Shown here one piece after another: positions 1 through 12,653 of a DNA stretch of 64,000 nucleotides (positions within the stretch are counted from its first letter, which is position 1; every line of letters starts with the position of its first letter). The position numbers were made by a program, and so were the translations under genes. The notes beneath the pieces were generated by a model. The model worked only from the letters and a program-made list of their open reading frames with translations, was not told where the DNA came from and did not search any database. The stretch spans positions 2,418,001-2,482,000 of the forward strand of contig JADNRZ010000005.1 of NCBI GenBank assembly GCA_015501605.1. The letters are read 5' to 3'. Origin of the DNA: Panaeolus papilionaceus. Taxonomy: Eukaryota; Basidiomycota; Agaricomycetes; Agaricales.

Positions 1-285
1 AGTGAATGCCGCGCGCAGTGACGGTCCGCTACGCCAAGTAATATAATATATCTTCCCTGCCGTGCTAGAAGAGGGAGCAGATCACGACACAACAGAGACG
101 GTGTAACCAGAAACGAGACACCTGAGAGTCCAGTCAATTACAAAATAACTCACGAACCTGTCTTACAGGTACTAGGGCCTACAACATAGAGGACAAGTGC
201 CCATATCTGTCCATAATCATTACATTACCATGTGTCGCATAAGTAAATGAATATATCTAAAATTCGTCAACTGATGCATAAAACA

Positions 286-2858
286 GGTACCCACCAACCC
301 TTTTCTAGATCTGGAGGCAGAGGTCGATAGAAATGCTGAGGAGGAGCAAGATGACGAAGAAGAAGAAATGCAAGGTGCGCATTGGTTATCTGTGTCAAGT
401 TCAACGCAAGCTCAGCCTGTTTCCGTTTGATGATAGATTTTATCGATTTCGATGAAATTGAAGGAGAAAGCCAATGTGTTGAGCAATATCAGACATGGAA
501 TGCACTTCAGGAAGCACAGGACGAAGGGAGCGACAATAACCTGGAGGAAGACGCAGAAGTCGAGAGTTTTCTCGCACACTTGAAGCGACATAAGGACAAT
601 CCTGCTGGTTTTGAGGTCAATGCGGATAGTACTCCAAAGCAAAAGTACCCCCTACATCGGGTTGCATGTCAGGTAAGATAAAACATCAATTAAAGATTTT
701 ATGCTGGTGCTTAACCGCTCATTTGTTTCATTGACATTCAGGTTGGAATGGAGGAAGAAGCCATGGCGTTTATCTTACAAAAAGCACAGAACGAACAAAT
801 CGCCAGTATATTTTTTCGAGAATCCATCCGCGGATATATCTACATGGAGGCCATCGTCGACCAGCCTGTCCTTCAGCTCCTCACAAAAGCGCCTGGCATT
901 CGAAAGACTACACATGGACCTATTATGCAGGGTGTCGACCAACCAGATTGGAGCAAACTCCTCACCATGAAGCCTGCACTTTCAAGTCACAGTTCTATTG
1001 AAGAGGGAGAGTGGGTAATGGTCATGAATGGCACGGTATACAAAGGTGATGTTGCCCTTGTGAAGCGCATTGATGCATGGGGAGTACAGGTGCTCGTAGT
1101 ACCACGTATCCCACCCTTGGCTCAGTCCTTTCAAAAGTCCAACTATGGTGAGGGGTCTAAAAAGCGGAAGGCGACACCAGCAGCTCCAGAGGCCCAATTA
1201 TTTCAAGATTGGGATATGGCGCGAGCTCTGGGTCTGGGTGTTGTCGAAGATGCACCACATTGTTATCACTTTGGTAATAACTTTTTTGAGTATGGTCTTG
1301 AGCGGCGAAGCTACTCATTTCGTTCACTCTGAGCTGGTGTAGTTTCAATCCCTGCTTCCACCTTCCATTTTTTCATTAACAGTCATCACCCCTCCCTTCG
1401 TTATTCAATTGATCAACTTCCGAAACCAAGGGAATGGATCATCGAAGAAGATGACGCTATCGAAGATTCTGTATCCAAATACAGTGGCAAAGTGCTCAGA
1501 ATCCACGCTACGCAAGTCGAATTCGGTTCAGACGATCATAGTGGATCACACGTACTACCTTGGTGTTATGTGCGTAAAGTGGTGAAGGTTGCTGATTATG
1601 TTGAGTTGGCATCAGGTGAGAAAGGCTGGGTGGTTGGAAAGAGCGATGATATACTCCACGTTATCAATAAACCTGACGAGCAGGTTGAGAACAGCTCGAC
1701 TGAAATCGTAGTAAGTGTATTGTTAGCAGATCCTAAAGCATTGAGTATCTATTGACCATTTCATGTTGTAAACAGGTGGTGGATGTGCACGTTAATCGGA
1801 TAAGGCACTCTACGATGCCCTTTGTTGCAAGCACAGTCCAGCAAGTGCCCGTCATTCCAGCGCAAAAGGACTACATCCCTTGGGTCGGGACTCGTGTCCT
1901 GGTCACTAAGGGCGCGTGGAAAGGTCGCCATGCGTGCATCCAAACCGTCTTCAGGCATGAAGAAAATCTCAAGCTCCTTGTAAGGCTTGAAAACTACAAT
2001 CCTCATCATGCCTTTAACGACATAAATTTGGGGGTTGATGATGTTGTGGAGGCAGAGTAAGCATTATTTTCTCTCAAAGCTGCTTTGCGATGTTCATGAT
2101 TTTCTCACAGGACTCAACTAAGTTTGGTGGAATACTCTGAGAGAAGACGCCTGTATGTTCCAAAGCACGTCCCTCATAGCACCGTGAATCCTGCACCCGC
2201 ACAAACAACAGGTTCAAACGCAGGTGATAACTGGAACCTGGGGACACCGCTTCCAACCCCAGCATCCACGTCACTCACATTGGCTTCTGCATGGGATCCA
2301 AACTCAAGAACACCTGCTGGGTTTGAGACGCCTAGGATAGACGAAAAGGCTCTGCAGATTGCAACCTCTTCCGAGCCGTCCAGCATCATCCCTGCAACCC
2401 CTTCGCACCCACTCCTCGATCGACGTGTATTGAATATAAAAATGAAAGCTAATGTTCATGGTGGCGGTATTCCTGGGACTGAGATGGCTGTTTGGCTGAG
2501 CGAGAAAGATGGTGGTTTGTTGGGAATTCAATGTGTGCGTGGCAGGCAACACAGGTGGTTGCAACCCAATTGGCTTGAGCTTCGACGTCCTAATCCTGCG
2601 CGTGCCAACAATGGACTCATGGTCGTTGTTGACCACAACAGTCGACATTTCGGAAAGCTTGTCCGACGGGTATCGCACTTTCGGAACGCAGATCATATAC
2701 TTATGCGGTGCGTAGTTGTGACTCGTGAATCTGGAAATGCAAATGTCATAACCCTAGAGGAGTTGGATTCACTCGATAAGAGCCAGCTCTGTCTGTGTTT
2801 CGAGACAAAGGAGGAGAAAGAATTGAATAAGGCGGTGATTTCACAATTGCGTGCGTGA
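286..2858 (+). CDS. Spt5-like transcription elongation factor (NGN + KOW domains), 5' end not found
   Basis: The product resembles Spt5, the DSIF subunit that binds RNA polymerase II and nascent RNA in the nucleus. The supported model starts at an exon near 286 whose frame reads PFLDLEAEVD followed by an acidic run, as in Spt5 N-termini. An NGN-like domain follows (YPLHRVACQVGMEEE and IASIFFRESIRGYIYMEA), then several KOW-type segments (GEWVMVMNGTVYKGDVA, KYSGKVLRIHATQVEF, WVGTRVLVTKGAWKGR) and a Pro/Thr-rich stretch near 2190-2400. Introns are placed at 375-436, 673-741, 1711-1775 and 2057-2110, all in consistent phase. The first exon(s) lie further left, possibly outside the window. At about 700 residues it is shorter than canonical Spt5 (around 1,000), so it is more likely one of the divergent Agaricomycete Spt5-like paralogues than the essential SPT5. 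An in-frame TGA at 1330-1332 must be removed by a 48-nt intron (about 1295-1342) or is a real nonsense codon. Confidence 0.8.
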
Positions 2859-3489
2859 GGGCGGAGTACTTAGTGTTGATTTTATGTCGTTATCTCTTGT
2901 GCCATTGCCGAAACTTACGTCTACTGCCGCCGCCTATTATCCAGTCTCAATCCTGCGTCTGTAGCGTACAATTGCAGCATCGTATCTTCTTGGACTACAA
3001 CTTACAATATTTCATTGCTCTGAACGTTTTCGTCTTGTAAATATATCTTATACCAACCCATACATGTTAACAAGGCCATAACAATGCGCGATGGCCAACA
3101 TCTGCAAGCAGATTCTTGATATTATCTTTTTTTTTTGAATGGTAGGTGCACGTCGAAGGGGAAGACCTTTTAAACATGTCTCGGATGCTTTAAACACAAG
3201 TCTTTTGGTCCTGCCTACACTTGGGTTCTCTCTACACATCCGTTGTATTCAAGGCTCTCACAACTCCTTTCATGATGGACGATGGAAAATCCTCAACCAA
3301 GGGTTCACTACCTCCCACCAATTTGGTTGCCAGCTCAGTTTGTTTGCACCATGTGCGTTCATGTTCACTGGTTTCAGTCTCGAACCTGGCCGCGTGGCCT
3401 ACCATGAGGTGTAAATGATCTCAAATTGCAAAACTGACATCTACACTTCAACTAACCTGACCGTCACCCCAATTTTCAAACCTGACAGA
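2859..3489. other. Intergenic, nothing recognised
   Basis: This is the region downstream of the Spt5-like gene. Short open frames are present (for example 3139-3414) but show no recognisable domain, splice structure or family resemblance. CpG density is ordinary up to about 3,450 and drops sharply from about 3,480. Confidence 0.6.
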
Positions 3490-4353
3490 GGATTGCCCCC
3501 TGTGTTAGGTGGTGAGATTTTAGATATGTAGAGCACAGCAAGCATGGAGAGTGCACCAACACCAAACCCACTGAGGAGGCAACCAATGAAGAGGTGGGTG
3601 AGGGTGGTAGAGAGGGTTTGAAAGATGGATCCAATGAGGAATATGACTGGGGAAAGGGATGGTTAGTGTGTGCAAAGGATGGAGGGAGGGAGGAGGGAGG
3701 ATGAATGTACTGCATGCTGAGATGATAGATTGACAACATGAGTGTCTGTCTGCACTCACTTCTGTGAGTATGGCACCTGCAAGCACACCAAGTTTGAGGC
3801 ATGCAGCTGTACAAACACCAAGAATGCGACACATGAAATTGAAGAAAAGGCATGTTAGCTTGTGATTACAATGAAGATGATGATGGTGATGATAAGGAAA
3901 CACACTCATGAAGCCTTTTTGAAAAGGAGTAAGTGGGAAACATGCCATAAAATCAGACATGACAAGGACATTCGTGATCTACAACACAACATGTCAGTTA
4001 TCACCTCAGAAGTATTCATCAAAGAAAAAAGGTCCAAGACTCACCACTCCTTGATCATACCCAAACTCCAACTCCCCAATACTTGCAAAAAGGGCACACA
4101 TCAACACATACTTATTAAACTGCAACCCAGCCAACCCACTGGGCCCATACATGTATGAGTAGCTTGTGTGGTTTGCAGAATGAAAAGTGAGAGTGCCGCC
4201 ATTGATGTGGATGGTCTCTATGTGGTCGCTTTTGCAGTGCTTGCAGTCAGAGGGTGAGCTGAGGAGGGGAGAGTCAGGGCAGTAGAAGACTTGTTGGGTG
4301 GATGGGGGTGAGGGAGAGAGGGAGATGTAGCTGGAGGTTGAACAGGGCAACAT
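3490..4353 (-). pseudogene. CpG-stripped 5' fragment of a sugar transporter gene (copy of 13195-16117)
   Basis: This block aligns base for base, introns included, with 15,244-16,108 of the intact MFS sugar transporter, in the same orientation. It covers only the N-terminal half: the exon with FASIGELEFGYDQGVV, the short exon with SDFMACFPLTPFQKGFMS, and the exons with LTEVSADRHSCCQSII and FGVGALSMLA. The 3' half is absent and the start region is lost. Almost every CpG of the relative is TpG or CpA here, giving changes such as RRQSIVTA to CCQSIISA and GGLEFGYD to GELEFGYD. In the 60-bp stretch at 3531-3590 I count no CpG, against nine in the matching 15,281-15,340. This indicates cytosine-deamination decay (RIP-like or methylation-driven) of a duplicated segment. 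It is not expected to make a protein. Confidence 0.9.
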
Positions 4354-7070
4354 TATTCCTATCCTGTTGTCTCACCACCAATTATATTCCCCAGCCAGTA
4401 TTGTTGTTTTAGAGAGTGAATGGCAAGTGAGTGAGCTAACAAGAGGAAGAAAGGCAAGGTGAGATGAGTTGCAGTGATGTCATGGAGTATCACCTTGTAA
4501 GTCTTGTTTTGGTTGAGAGGGTTGGGTTGAGTACTAGTAAGGTATCTGATGACCACATGAAAGTGGAAGATGATGAATGATGGATGAATGGAACAAGGGT
4601 GGACATGGTAAGGTGTGGTGAGGTAGTGTTGAGTAAAGAAATGGAAAGGAAGGAAAGTTTAGTGGGGTGAGTTGATTAGAGTAAGCTGCCAATTAAGTTT
4701 GAGTTTGAGTTTAGGTTAAATTAAGGATGCAATTGAGGCAAGGTGATGTTGATGAGCAAGGATGCATTGGGTGTGTTGTTGGTTGTTGAATGCCATATCA
4801 ATGATGATGAACAAGAACTGATTGCACTTAGCTGAATGCTGACGATGTACAACAAAGAAAAAATCAACACACTGTGGTGCGTTTTAGCTGGGATACAGTG
4901 AGATATCAATGGTGAATTCAGAAAACATAAACACTGGAACCCACATCAGAGTCAGAATGAGAATCAAAATCAATCAGGAGTCTAGCATCACCCTCTGCAG
5001 CGAAAACCTAGAGCAAAGAAAAATTCAGAGCAGAGGGAACAATGACAATGGTAAAGGACACTGATGAGGAAGGATGATGAAAGGTCTAAGAAGGGAGAAG
5101 GAGAAAGCAAGAAGCAAGAAAGCAGCCAAGAGCAAAAAAGGAAAAACTGTGAACTGCATCTGTCCAACTCGCTCAGCTTGCTTCCTTCCTTGACTCCTTG
5201 ACTCTCTTGTGCTTGATGATGGAGCTCTGAAATTCAGCTTTGACTGACATCATTGAGTCTCTTATTGACAGATAGCACCCTTTAAATTGGATGTTACACA
5301 GAGCCTCACTGTATTGCCTTGGCCTGGTTTGTCCTCCTACTGAGCTCATATTGTACTATTTTCCAACTCATTTCATAATTCATAACAAAAAATCATGATA
5401 AAAAGAAATAAGGGATAAGAAATGATTAATGAAATTTGAAAATCATCAGCCAAGAATACGTGACATGACATGACAGCATTGATCGACATCATTCTGTTCC
5501 ATGCTTGTCTTGGCTATCTTGGCTTTCTTGCTATCGGCCCTGGAGCCCTGAGTTCCTGAATTGGGCTTTTGTCAAACATTGGTGCGAGGTGGTGGTGGGG
5601 GAGCTATGGGTTGCATATGTGGTGGCTCTGTACTTGAAGGTTGTGTGACTGATGGCAGATGACGCAACATGCATATCTTTGGCTACAGGAGGGGCCATGG
5701 TTGGTCCTGAGCCTGAGTGGAGTCGTTAGGAGAGAGAAGGGGTGTATGAGGGTAGTGTTAGCACTGGCAGGAGACACTTGGTGAACAAGATGGAATACGA
5801 CTATGGTGGGTACATGTACACATGATGCAATGGCAATAATGATGTTATACTCTCATAAAAGAAACCTTTGAAAGCCTGTGTCCTGTGTCCACTGATGGAT
5901 TAACATGCATATCGAAAAATGACTGCATTTTATGTGGATATCATACTTTCCATAAAGGGATCATTCACTTCATACAAAGGCAACTGAGTGTACTTGATGG
6001 TTGAAATTATCTCGGCAAAGTACAACTTCACTGTCCAACAAATGCATCAATAGGTCACAAGTAATCAAATTGTCACTGGCACAATAGCAAAGACCCTTTC
6101 AAGACATGGTTCAATCGATAAAACCCCTTGCCTTCACACATGTCCAAATAGTTCACCAACCCTTCGAATTCCAAGCCCACTCATCTCCTGATGTCTCCCG
6201 TCTCCCCAACACACCACCCACACCCACCCTTCATCTTCCAACTCAAATCCAGAACCATGATATACCTACGATCCCTCCTCTGATATTGTCACGCTATGCA
6301 TGCAGAAACCCAATTGGCATCCGAGCAGGCAAAACATGGGTCGTCAAATGAAGCGAGGGTCCCGGGGTCAGTATTCCTCTTGAATATATGGACAAGGCTT
6401 GGTGGTAAAACCAACGTGAACAACAACACCTATTCCAATTCCTGTCATGATCCTCGACATTTTCACATACTCTCTTACTCTCACTTTTCATTTCACGTTC
6501 AAGACACTGTGGAATCCAAACCCCAGCTCAGCAACATCAGAGTCACACCTCTAACTCGTCATCATCTGTCTCCCACTGAGAATGAGAACCAGCTTTCACT
6601 GAAGGTTCAGAGACACTCGTAGACTCGAATGATTACCATACATCCTAAGCCAGTGTTCAGATTGTCTGTGCTTATGCTGTCTATCCAGGTTGTATCGCCT
6701 CGAAATCTGAATACGGACAGGTGGCGAGGCTTCTGCTCTCGGATATCGATGCGCACCCTTTCCCCGCATTGGTTATCAGACACTCTGCCGCAGACCCTTT
6801 TCTTTTAATCCTATGTTGGGGAGACTGGAGTATGTATCCGATTTCGATGGAGCAGATGTGAAGCAGCCTTAAAGTTACAATCCCGACTAGAAATATGTTT
6901 ATATGGTCGTAGTATATTGCTAGAAATGATATTGAGATTTAAATAGGGGCAGCCTTCCTGAATGGGGGCAGTGACTCAGTGCCATCACGCTGCACTATAG
7001 TCAAATGTCACGATAACAATGTCGCCGTTCCAATTCGTAACCGCAGTCTCCACAGCCCACACTCTCTGCA
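4354..7070. other. Gene-empty tract, CpG-poor up to about 5.95 kb
   Basis: No plausible gene is visible. From about 3.48 to 5.95 kb only around 15-20 CpG dinucleotides occur by eye, while TG and CA are abundant, as in the adjacent transporter fragment. The sequence past 4,354 does not match the region upstream of the intact transporter, so it may be a different decayed repeat. From about 6.1 kb the composition returns toward normal. The open frames at 6106-6351 and 6296-6622 have no recognisable features. Confidence 0.6.
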
Positions 7071-8849
7071 ATGTCCTTTTCCAATATCCCGACAGACATC
7101 TACACTAGTATCTGCTTGTTCCTTGATCCTCTTGACATACTCACTCTGGGACAGGTTAGTTGTCCCATAATTCGCCAGGATCTGCTCGTCATGCTATGTG
7201 CACAGTGCAGTGAATCATAGAAAGTGTGCTGACATCGTCCCATCCACTCTAGACATGTTCAAGTATTCGAGCTGCAACTCAGGAGAGGTCCATATGGATT
7301 CTTGCATTAAAATATGCGTCTTCTCAAAGCCAAATTTTCTCTGGAACCTTCAACATTGGAAAGATGAGCCTAGATGAACTCAAACATGCATCGACAGCAT
7401 CTCAACGCCTGTTGCGTAAACTGTATTCCGGAGGTCCCATTGATACCACGAGGAAACGCCATATATCCCTCTCGCACAAGTCAACTTTTCAGCTTCGAGC
7501 ATCTGATCTGAACACCACAGAATCCGCATCGGATGATAATCGAGAATTTCGTCGACTGTGTCTGGTTCCTGGAGGCAGACTGTTGATTGCTTTCTCATTG
7601 AATGAGCTCCTCGTATATGATCTCTCTGCCATCAAGGCCGCATCACAAGACGCACCTCTCCTCCCTTTGCTGAGGATACCCCATGACGACGATTTTGCGT
7701 TTATTCCTTGCCCATCACCTGATAGAAAAGAAATACGATTGTTATCATGCAAGAGCAGGGGGCCGAGGTGAGCATTTGCACACACAATATGCTTGCTGTT
7801 AGTTTATCTATCACTAATGTCGGTTATCTTGTCGGCAGTAAACAACAAACGGCTGTCGTGTACCGCATCAAATTTGCGGATGGTGAATGCACACCATCTG
7901 TTGTCTGTCACAGTATGGACGCTGAACCTTTCATGAGTCGATTCATTCACACCATTGTTGGAGATCTCGTCCTTTATATTTTTATACTGCGGCTAAATCA
8001 GCGCCGAATGGTGTTGAGGGTCTGGAATTATATCGAAGATACTGTCGCAAATTGGGCCATACCCGTGGTTCCCTACCACGAAGTATGTCTCTTGTTTACT
8101 CGTGCTACCTACGTGCTTATTTATTCACCTAACTTCTTTAAAAGATGTTCATGCACGGCAAATTTGTGTGCACAGTGACCAGGGAGGCCATCAATCTCTG
8201 GGCGTTGCCGACTCTGTTCCCGCGGAGTTATCCCCAGGCTCTTGAGGTCCAAATCCTTGAAATGGCCCTCCAAATCCCTTTAGCAGTGGCGAACATCCCC
8301 CGGATGGGTACATGTGCGAAGCTGCATGATTGGTACAACTCTTTTGAATCTCCAGGTTCTTTCGACTTTCCCACAACGACTTATATCACCCATGCATTCG
8401 TTCAGTATACTTTGCCTTGGGACTATCTCGACAGGCTGACACCAACCAATAAACCCCTTCCTTACGTGACTTCAGAGTTCTCTCGTAAGGTGTACTTTCT
8501 CTCCAATGAATCAGACTCCTTCATCACCAGCTCTTATGCTCTATGTCATGGCAAGGTCATCAAGCCCTCTATGTTAGTATGGTCTGGTCGAATTTACATC
8601 GCCACAACAGGACCCACAAACACTTCAATATCATCCGCCAAATCCGACACAGCGCATGATGTTATGGTTGAGCTGCTTTTGCCAAAATCTATTCATCCCT
8701 ATGTTTGGCCGGACGAGCTATGGGTAAGAAAATGGGATTTCAGTTTTGACCCAATGTCAGGAAGATTAGCATACTTGTCCCATGATTTTAAGAGCATTGC
8801 CGTAGTCGAGTACCTTGAATACCCTCTGCAGACTGTGTCCAGTAGTTAG
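7071..8849 (+). CDS. F-box-like protein A (515 aa)
   Basis: F-box proteins link substrates to SCF ubiquitin ligases; the substrate here is unknown. Four exons are supported: 7071-7154, 7253-7767, 7839-8082 and 8145-8849, all with GT-AG introns and summing to a multiple of three. The first exon carries an F-box-like start (IPTDIYTSICLFLDPLDILT, residues about 5-24), continuing TCSSIRAATQERSIWIL across intron 1. The start and exon structure were chosen because genes B (54216-55971) and C (59394-61131) have the same four-exon architecture, including an 84-nt first exon. The C-terminal part is beta-rich, with the family motif FDPMSGRLAYLSHDFKSIAV near the end. It is clearly diverged from B and C, so it is an older family member. 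The F-box call rests on motif shape, not a profile search. Confidence 0.8.
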
Positions 8850-11349
8850 TTTCTTTGTATGTTTTTTATGTCAAATAGGTTCATGAACTTTCTATGAAAA
8901 CAATCAGGTACCAATCACTACATGCAGGAACACCCCTTCAGACGCATTTTTGCCTCGCGATAGTCATCATAAGATTGTGATGGAAAAAAGGCGCTTGGTC
9001 GAACATGGTTGCTAAAAGAGGAAATCAGACTCGGAGGTGCTGGTGGCTCGCTTCTGGACGCTTTCCTCAGTGGTATTGTGTGGTACAGTTCGATAGTATA
9101 AAGGCTCGCTACCCTGAGCCCTTTCGAAGGTCTATTCAACCACCCACTCGTTTAGGATACTCCAAAGCTCCATCAACCTCCTCACTCACCTCAACATATA
9201 ATACAAGTATGAAATCCCAGCTACAGCTCAGCAACACCCTGGCTCTTTCTCATAATAGGTCATCTCTACTTCACGACATTTTACACAAGATATTCATCGA
9301 ATATGCTGCCGGGGGCTAGGCCTCATCGCTTCCCAGAGGAAGCTCTACCCAGCTGCATCATGCATTGCCTCGGATTTGAAAGCTATCAATATTGACGGAC
9401 AGCTGTATTGCATGCCTGGAAACGACACCACACAAAAACCTCATGCGAAAGTTTTGAGGGGTGTAATATCAGATCTACCAAGTCATAAAGCCAGGTTGAT
9501 GTGGGATGTGGTCGTGGGGCTTATGACGAGCATTAACAGGTCCAGCCTACCAAAAGATACACCTGTTTCGCTATTTGGGAACTTGACGTAACCGAAGATG
9601 AGATTGAGAGAATCATATTTGAGCAGACGCTCGTGCATTCATTGTCTTTGCGTAATAATTGATTTGTAGTTGTCTGCTTCCTTGTTTTTATATTTTAAAA
9701 TTCAAGTACCATGACTCAAGAATGCTATCTTTTTTTCTTTGTCGAATTATCAATTAAGGTAGTGGTGGTCTGTTGTGGTGGATAAGGGGCTGTGTCAGAA
9801 TGACCAGTGTGTACGTGCCTTGGAGAGAGGAGAATCTACGGCAGATGAGGAAAGTAGAAAACGCTTGCATGAACAATGGGGAAACGATGAAATGGCAATA
9901 GCCAATGCACATTATATTCTCAGGTAGAAACCTTTACATAAGATGGAATAAGTGATCACTGAGTACGTTCAGCTACCTATCGCACTGATATTCAGTTGGT
10001 GAGATCTCGGAATGGGAACGGTGAATGGTAGATGGGGTGAGAGGCGACTGCGGTTGAGTTAACGTTTAAATTTTTGGAATTGAGAGGAAGCCTGATGGAA
10101 CGCGGAGGGTCAGACCAAGACAGCTGAGCAGGAGAGAAGGGAGCATCATTCCGATATCGTCCAATGTGAAGTTGCACGAAGACGACAATGGGCGCATGGG
10201 AAGACTGTACATTATGGTGCACCGTTTGCACGAAACCATACCGTTACTCAAGAGTCATTCGAGAACCTTTCTGGGATTTCAAGAAATATGCGTCAAAATA
10301 CCTGGCAGATATTAAGATTGAAGTTCATGTCGAATCACGGGTTGGGCCACCCAATTCAATACTCGGTCCTCGCTTGGACCGTCGATGAATACCATGAACT
10401 TGGAGACGAGGCGTTGGGAGAAGCCCTCACGGACTCTGTGGATCTCCGCGCTGGTTCGTTTGCAGATCATTAAGAGTCACCATTACCACTTTTATGTACT
10501 TATCCGGTAATTAGCGGGGCCCTTAGGCTATCGTCCTATTTATCGAATCTTTTGATTGTCACTGTCGTCAGGTTTACTTGCCTTGTACATGTCTCATCAT
10601 CATTCGTCTATATCTCCGCTTGTATTGTAATCTCCGAAAAATAGCATTCTGAGCCGACACGTCCTCATGTTCCAAAGGTGACCCGTCCCACACAAGGGGA
10701 GCCTGCAGGACGACGTATTTTAGGAGCGAGATCAAAGGTAGCTGTCGATTTGATCGACACCGCGTCTCATATCTTATGGATAGAGTTCAGAAAAATATGA
10801 CAGGGTGCCTCTCACAATAAATACTGCAATGCTTTAAATCATATATTAGGTACATCGTCGTACGGCCTACAAGATGCTGAACGTTGATCGTGCAAATTTG
10901 CTGGGTACCGAAATCGAAGTAAATAAGGGTAACCCGCCAAGTGCACCCCATACACTAGCGAAGCTAGGAGAACAAAGCATTCTGGGAATGAGGAACGTAG
11001 GATGGCGGAGATTAAAGCACATGGGTGGGGTACATATGGGAGTGGGTTTAGAAATAGACCAAAATAAAATTCGAAGGAGGTTGGATAATGCACATTCTCG
11101 TTTATTCAATACCTCATTGCTGTGCGATCATCCCAATAGGTACTAGTACGATAAAGATCGACCCCAACACCGGCATTCCAATTCGGACACGCAGTTGTAA
11201 GCCATGAGGTTTACTCATGCAGATTGAAACACCTCGTTGGAAGTGACGTTCACGATTTAAACTTTTGGCGACTACACGCTACGCATTTCGCCTCTTGTTC
11301 TCACACCACCACCACTGGCGTCGGCGCTTGCACCGATCTCTACATCATC
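8850..11349. other. Mostly intergenic; weak hypothetical fragments only
   Basis: No gene can be supported with confidence. The frame at 9210-9319 (LLHDILHKIFIEYAA) looks like the start of an F-box-type protein but stops after 36 codons. The frame at 9376-9591 and another at 10288-10473 have codon-like stretches but no recognised family and no convincing splice joining. These may be remnants of duplicated genes. The rest, including 9,600-10,000 and 10,480-11,220, shows nothing notable. Confidence 0.45.
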
Positions 11350-12653
11350 ATGGAAACCCCTCCCAGAAACGCGTATAAGTGGCTCAAACTCACAAGTACC
11401 CCCTCTGTCAAATTGGTCGAACCAATGGAATACCATGAGCACGAACTTAATAAAGCCATCGTCATTTTGTGAGTGCGTGGCTTCTGGTGGTTTCTCCAAT
11501 CTCTGAGTTAGTAAATCTTGCAGAATTTTGGGACCTACAGGCGCTGGTAAAAGCACAGTGTGATTCCTAGTTGTCCGGCCATGATTCAGGCTACAAATAT
11601 TGATCACTAGTTCATCGAAGCATTCGCTTCAAACACATCACTCGCAATTTCCAGCGATCGACTCGAAGGGTATACACTGTCAATATCTCTCTATCAACGC
11701 ATCAATCATCAATGTACACATGTCATGGCCGAGCTGGGTCAAGCATCCGTTTTATCTAGTTGATGTACCCGGGTTCTCGGATGCGAAAATATCCGAGATG
11801 AGGATTCTCTGAATGTTGAAGGGTTGGAAGGAAAAAACAGGGTCAATATATACTCCATTATCAATGAGTTGTTCGAAGAGGTCAATGACTATGTTTTTAG
11901 GCTTTCTTCCTTCAATAAAATTCTGTATTCCATGCCCATTAATACTCCGCGACTACCAGGGAGTCAACGAGAGGTGCTCCGAACATTGCAGGCCCTAACA
12001 GGAATCCAGGCAGCTCGACGCATCACGGTTGTCTCAACAATGTGGGACTGTCTTGGGAGCGAGACGGCAAAGCAGAGAGCAGAGCGTATTTTTAACCAGC
12101 TTCGAGACGATATGTGGAAGGCAAGTGATTAGAACATCTCGTTTTCCGTGCTTACCTGCCTTTCTAGGACTATATTGACGAGGGAGCTGAGATCCTCAAA
12201 TTTGATAATACGCGGGAATCCGCCCTGTCAATCCTGAACCATTCTGTTCGACTGATGTTTCGACTGTTCTTGGATTTCCAATTACGATCATTCATGTCCT
12301 CTGGTCTTCCTCTTCGGCGTACCAAATTCGCTGGAAACATTTATGAAGGTCTCCAAACACAACTTGGGAACATTCACATGGAGTTGGCCAACATTCAAAC
12401 TGAATTACAGGAAGCAGCAGAACGGGACGATGAACAGCTGACTGGGGTTCTCGTCGCACGACTGGAGGAGGCGCAGAAAATGCTTGCAATGTTGGAACAG
12501 GAGCTGCGGGAATTTGGAGATCCACCAGATCCCGAGGTGTCCCACAGAGGGATACCCGGCAGAGTCACCATTTTGGTGATGAGGTTACACAACTTCTTGG
12601 CACGCTACATCGAACGCTACATCGAACGCTGCCTGGAGCGCAATCGGACGTAG
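11350..12653 (+). pseudogene. Broken P-loop G-domain (AIG1/TRAFAC-like) GTPase gene
   Basis: This is a paralogue of the intact G-domain gene at 19303-20840. The P-loop is preserved: after a first exon from ATG 11350, an intron ending at about 11,523 joins to ILGPTGAGKST, then a short intron leads to FIEAFASN. The G3 region VDVPGFSD and the G4-like VSTMWD are also readable, followed by a C-terminal part rich in Glu/Gln/Arg (12255-12653). The frame is broken at least three times: a shift near 11,740 just before the G3 motif, an in-frame TGA at 11810-11812, and another shift near 11,838. The intron before 12,170 would also need a GC donor. The intact sister gene reads through all of these places. 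A missed unusual intron could explain one lesion but not all, so loss of function is likely. Confidence 0.75.

Noticed and set aside
1..30. The first bases resemble the intron-1 donor region of F-box gene C (gtgagtgatgcgcgcagtgacgg at about 59,478).
   Set aside because: The match is only about 28 bases with several mismatches and there is no further similarity to the right, so I cannot claim another F-box copy entering from the left edge.
9992..10473. Overlapping frames on both strands that looked like a possible small gene.
   Set aside because: No family resemblance, no consistent start, and stops break the readings; listed only as weak fragments in the intergenic entry.
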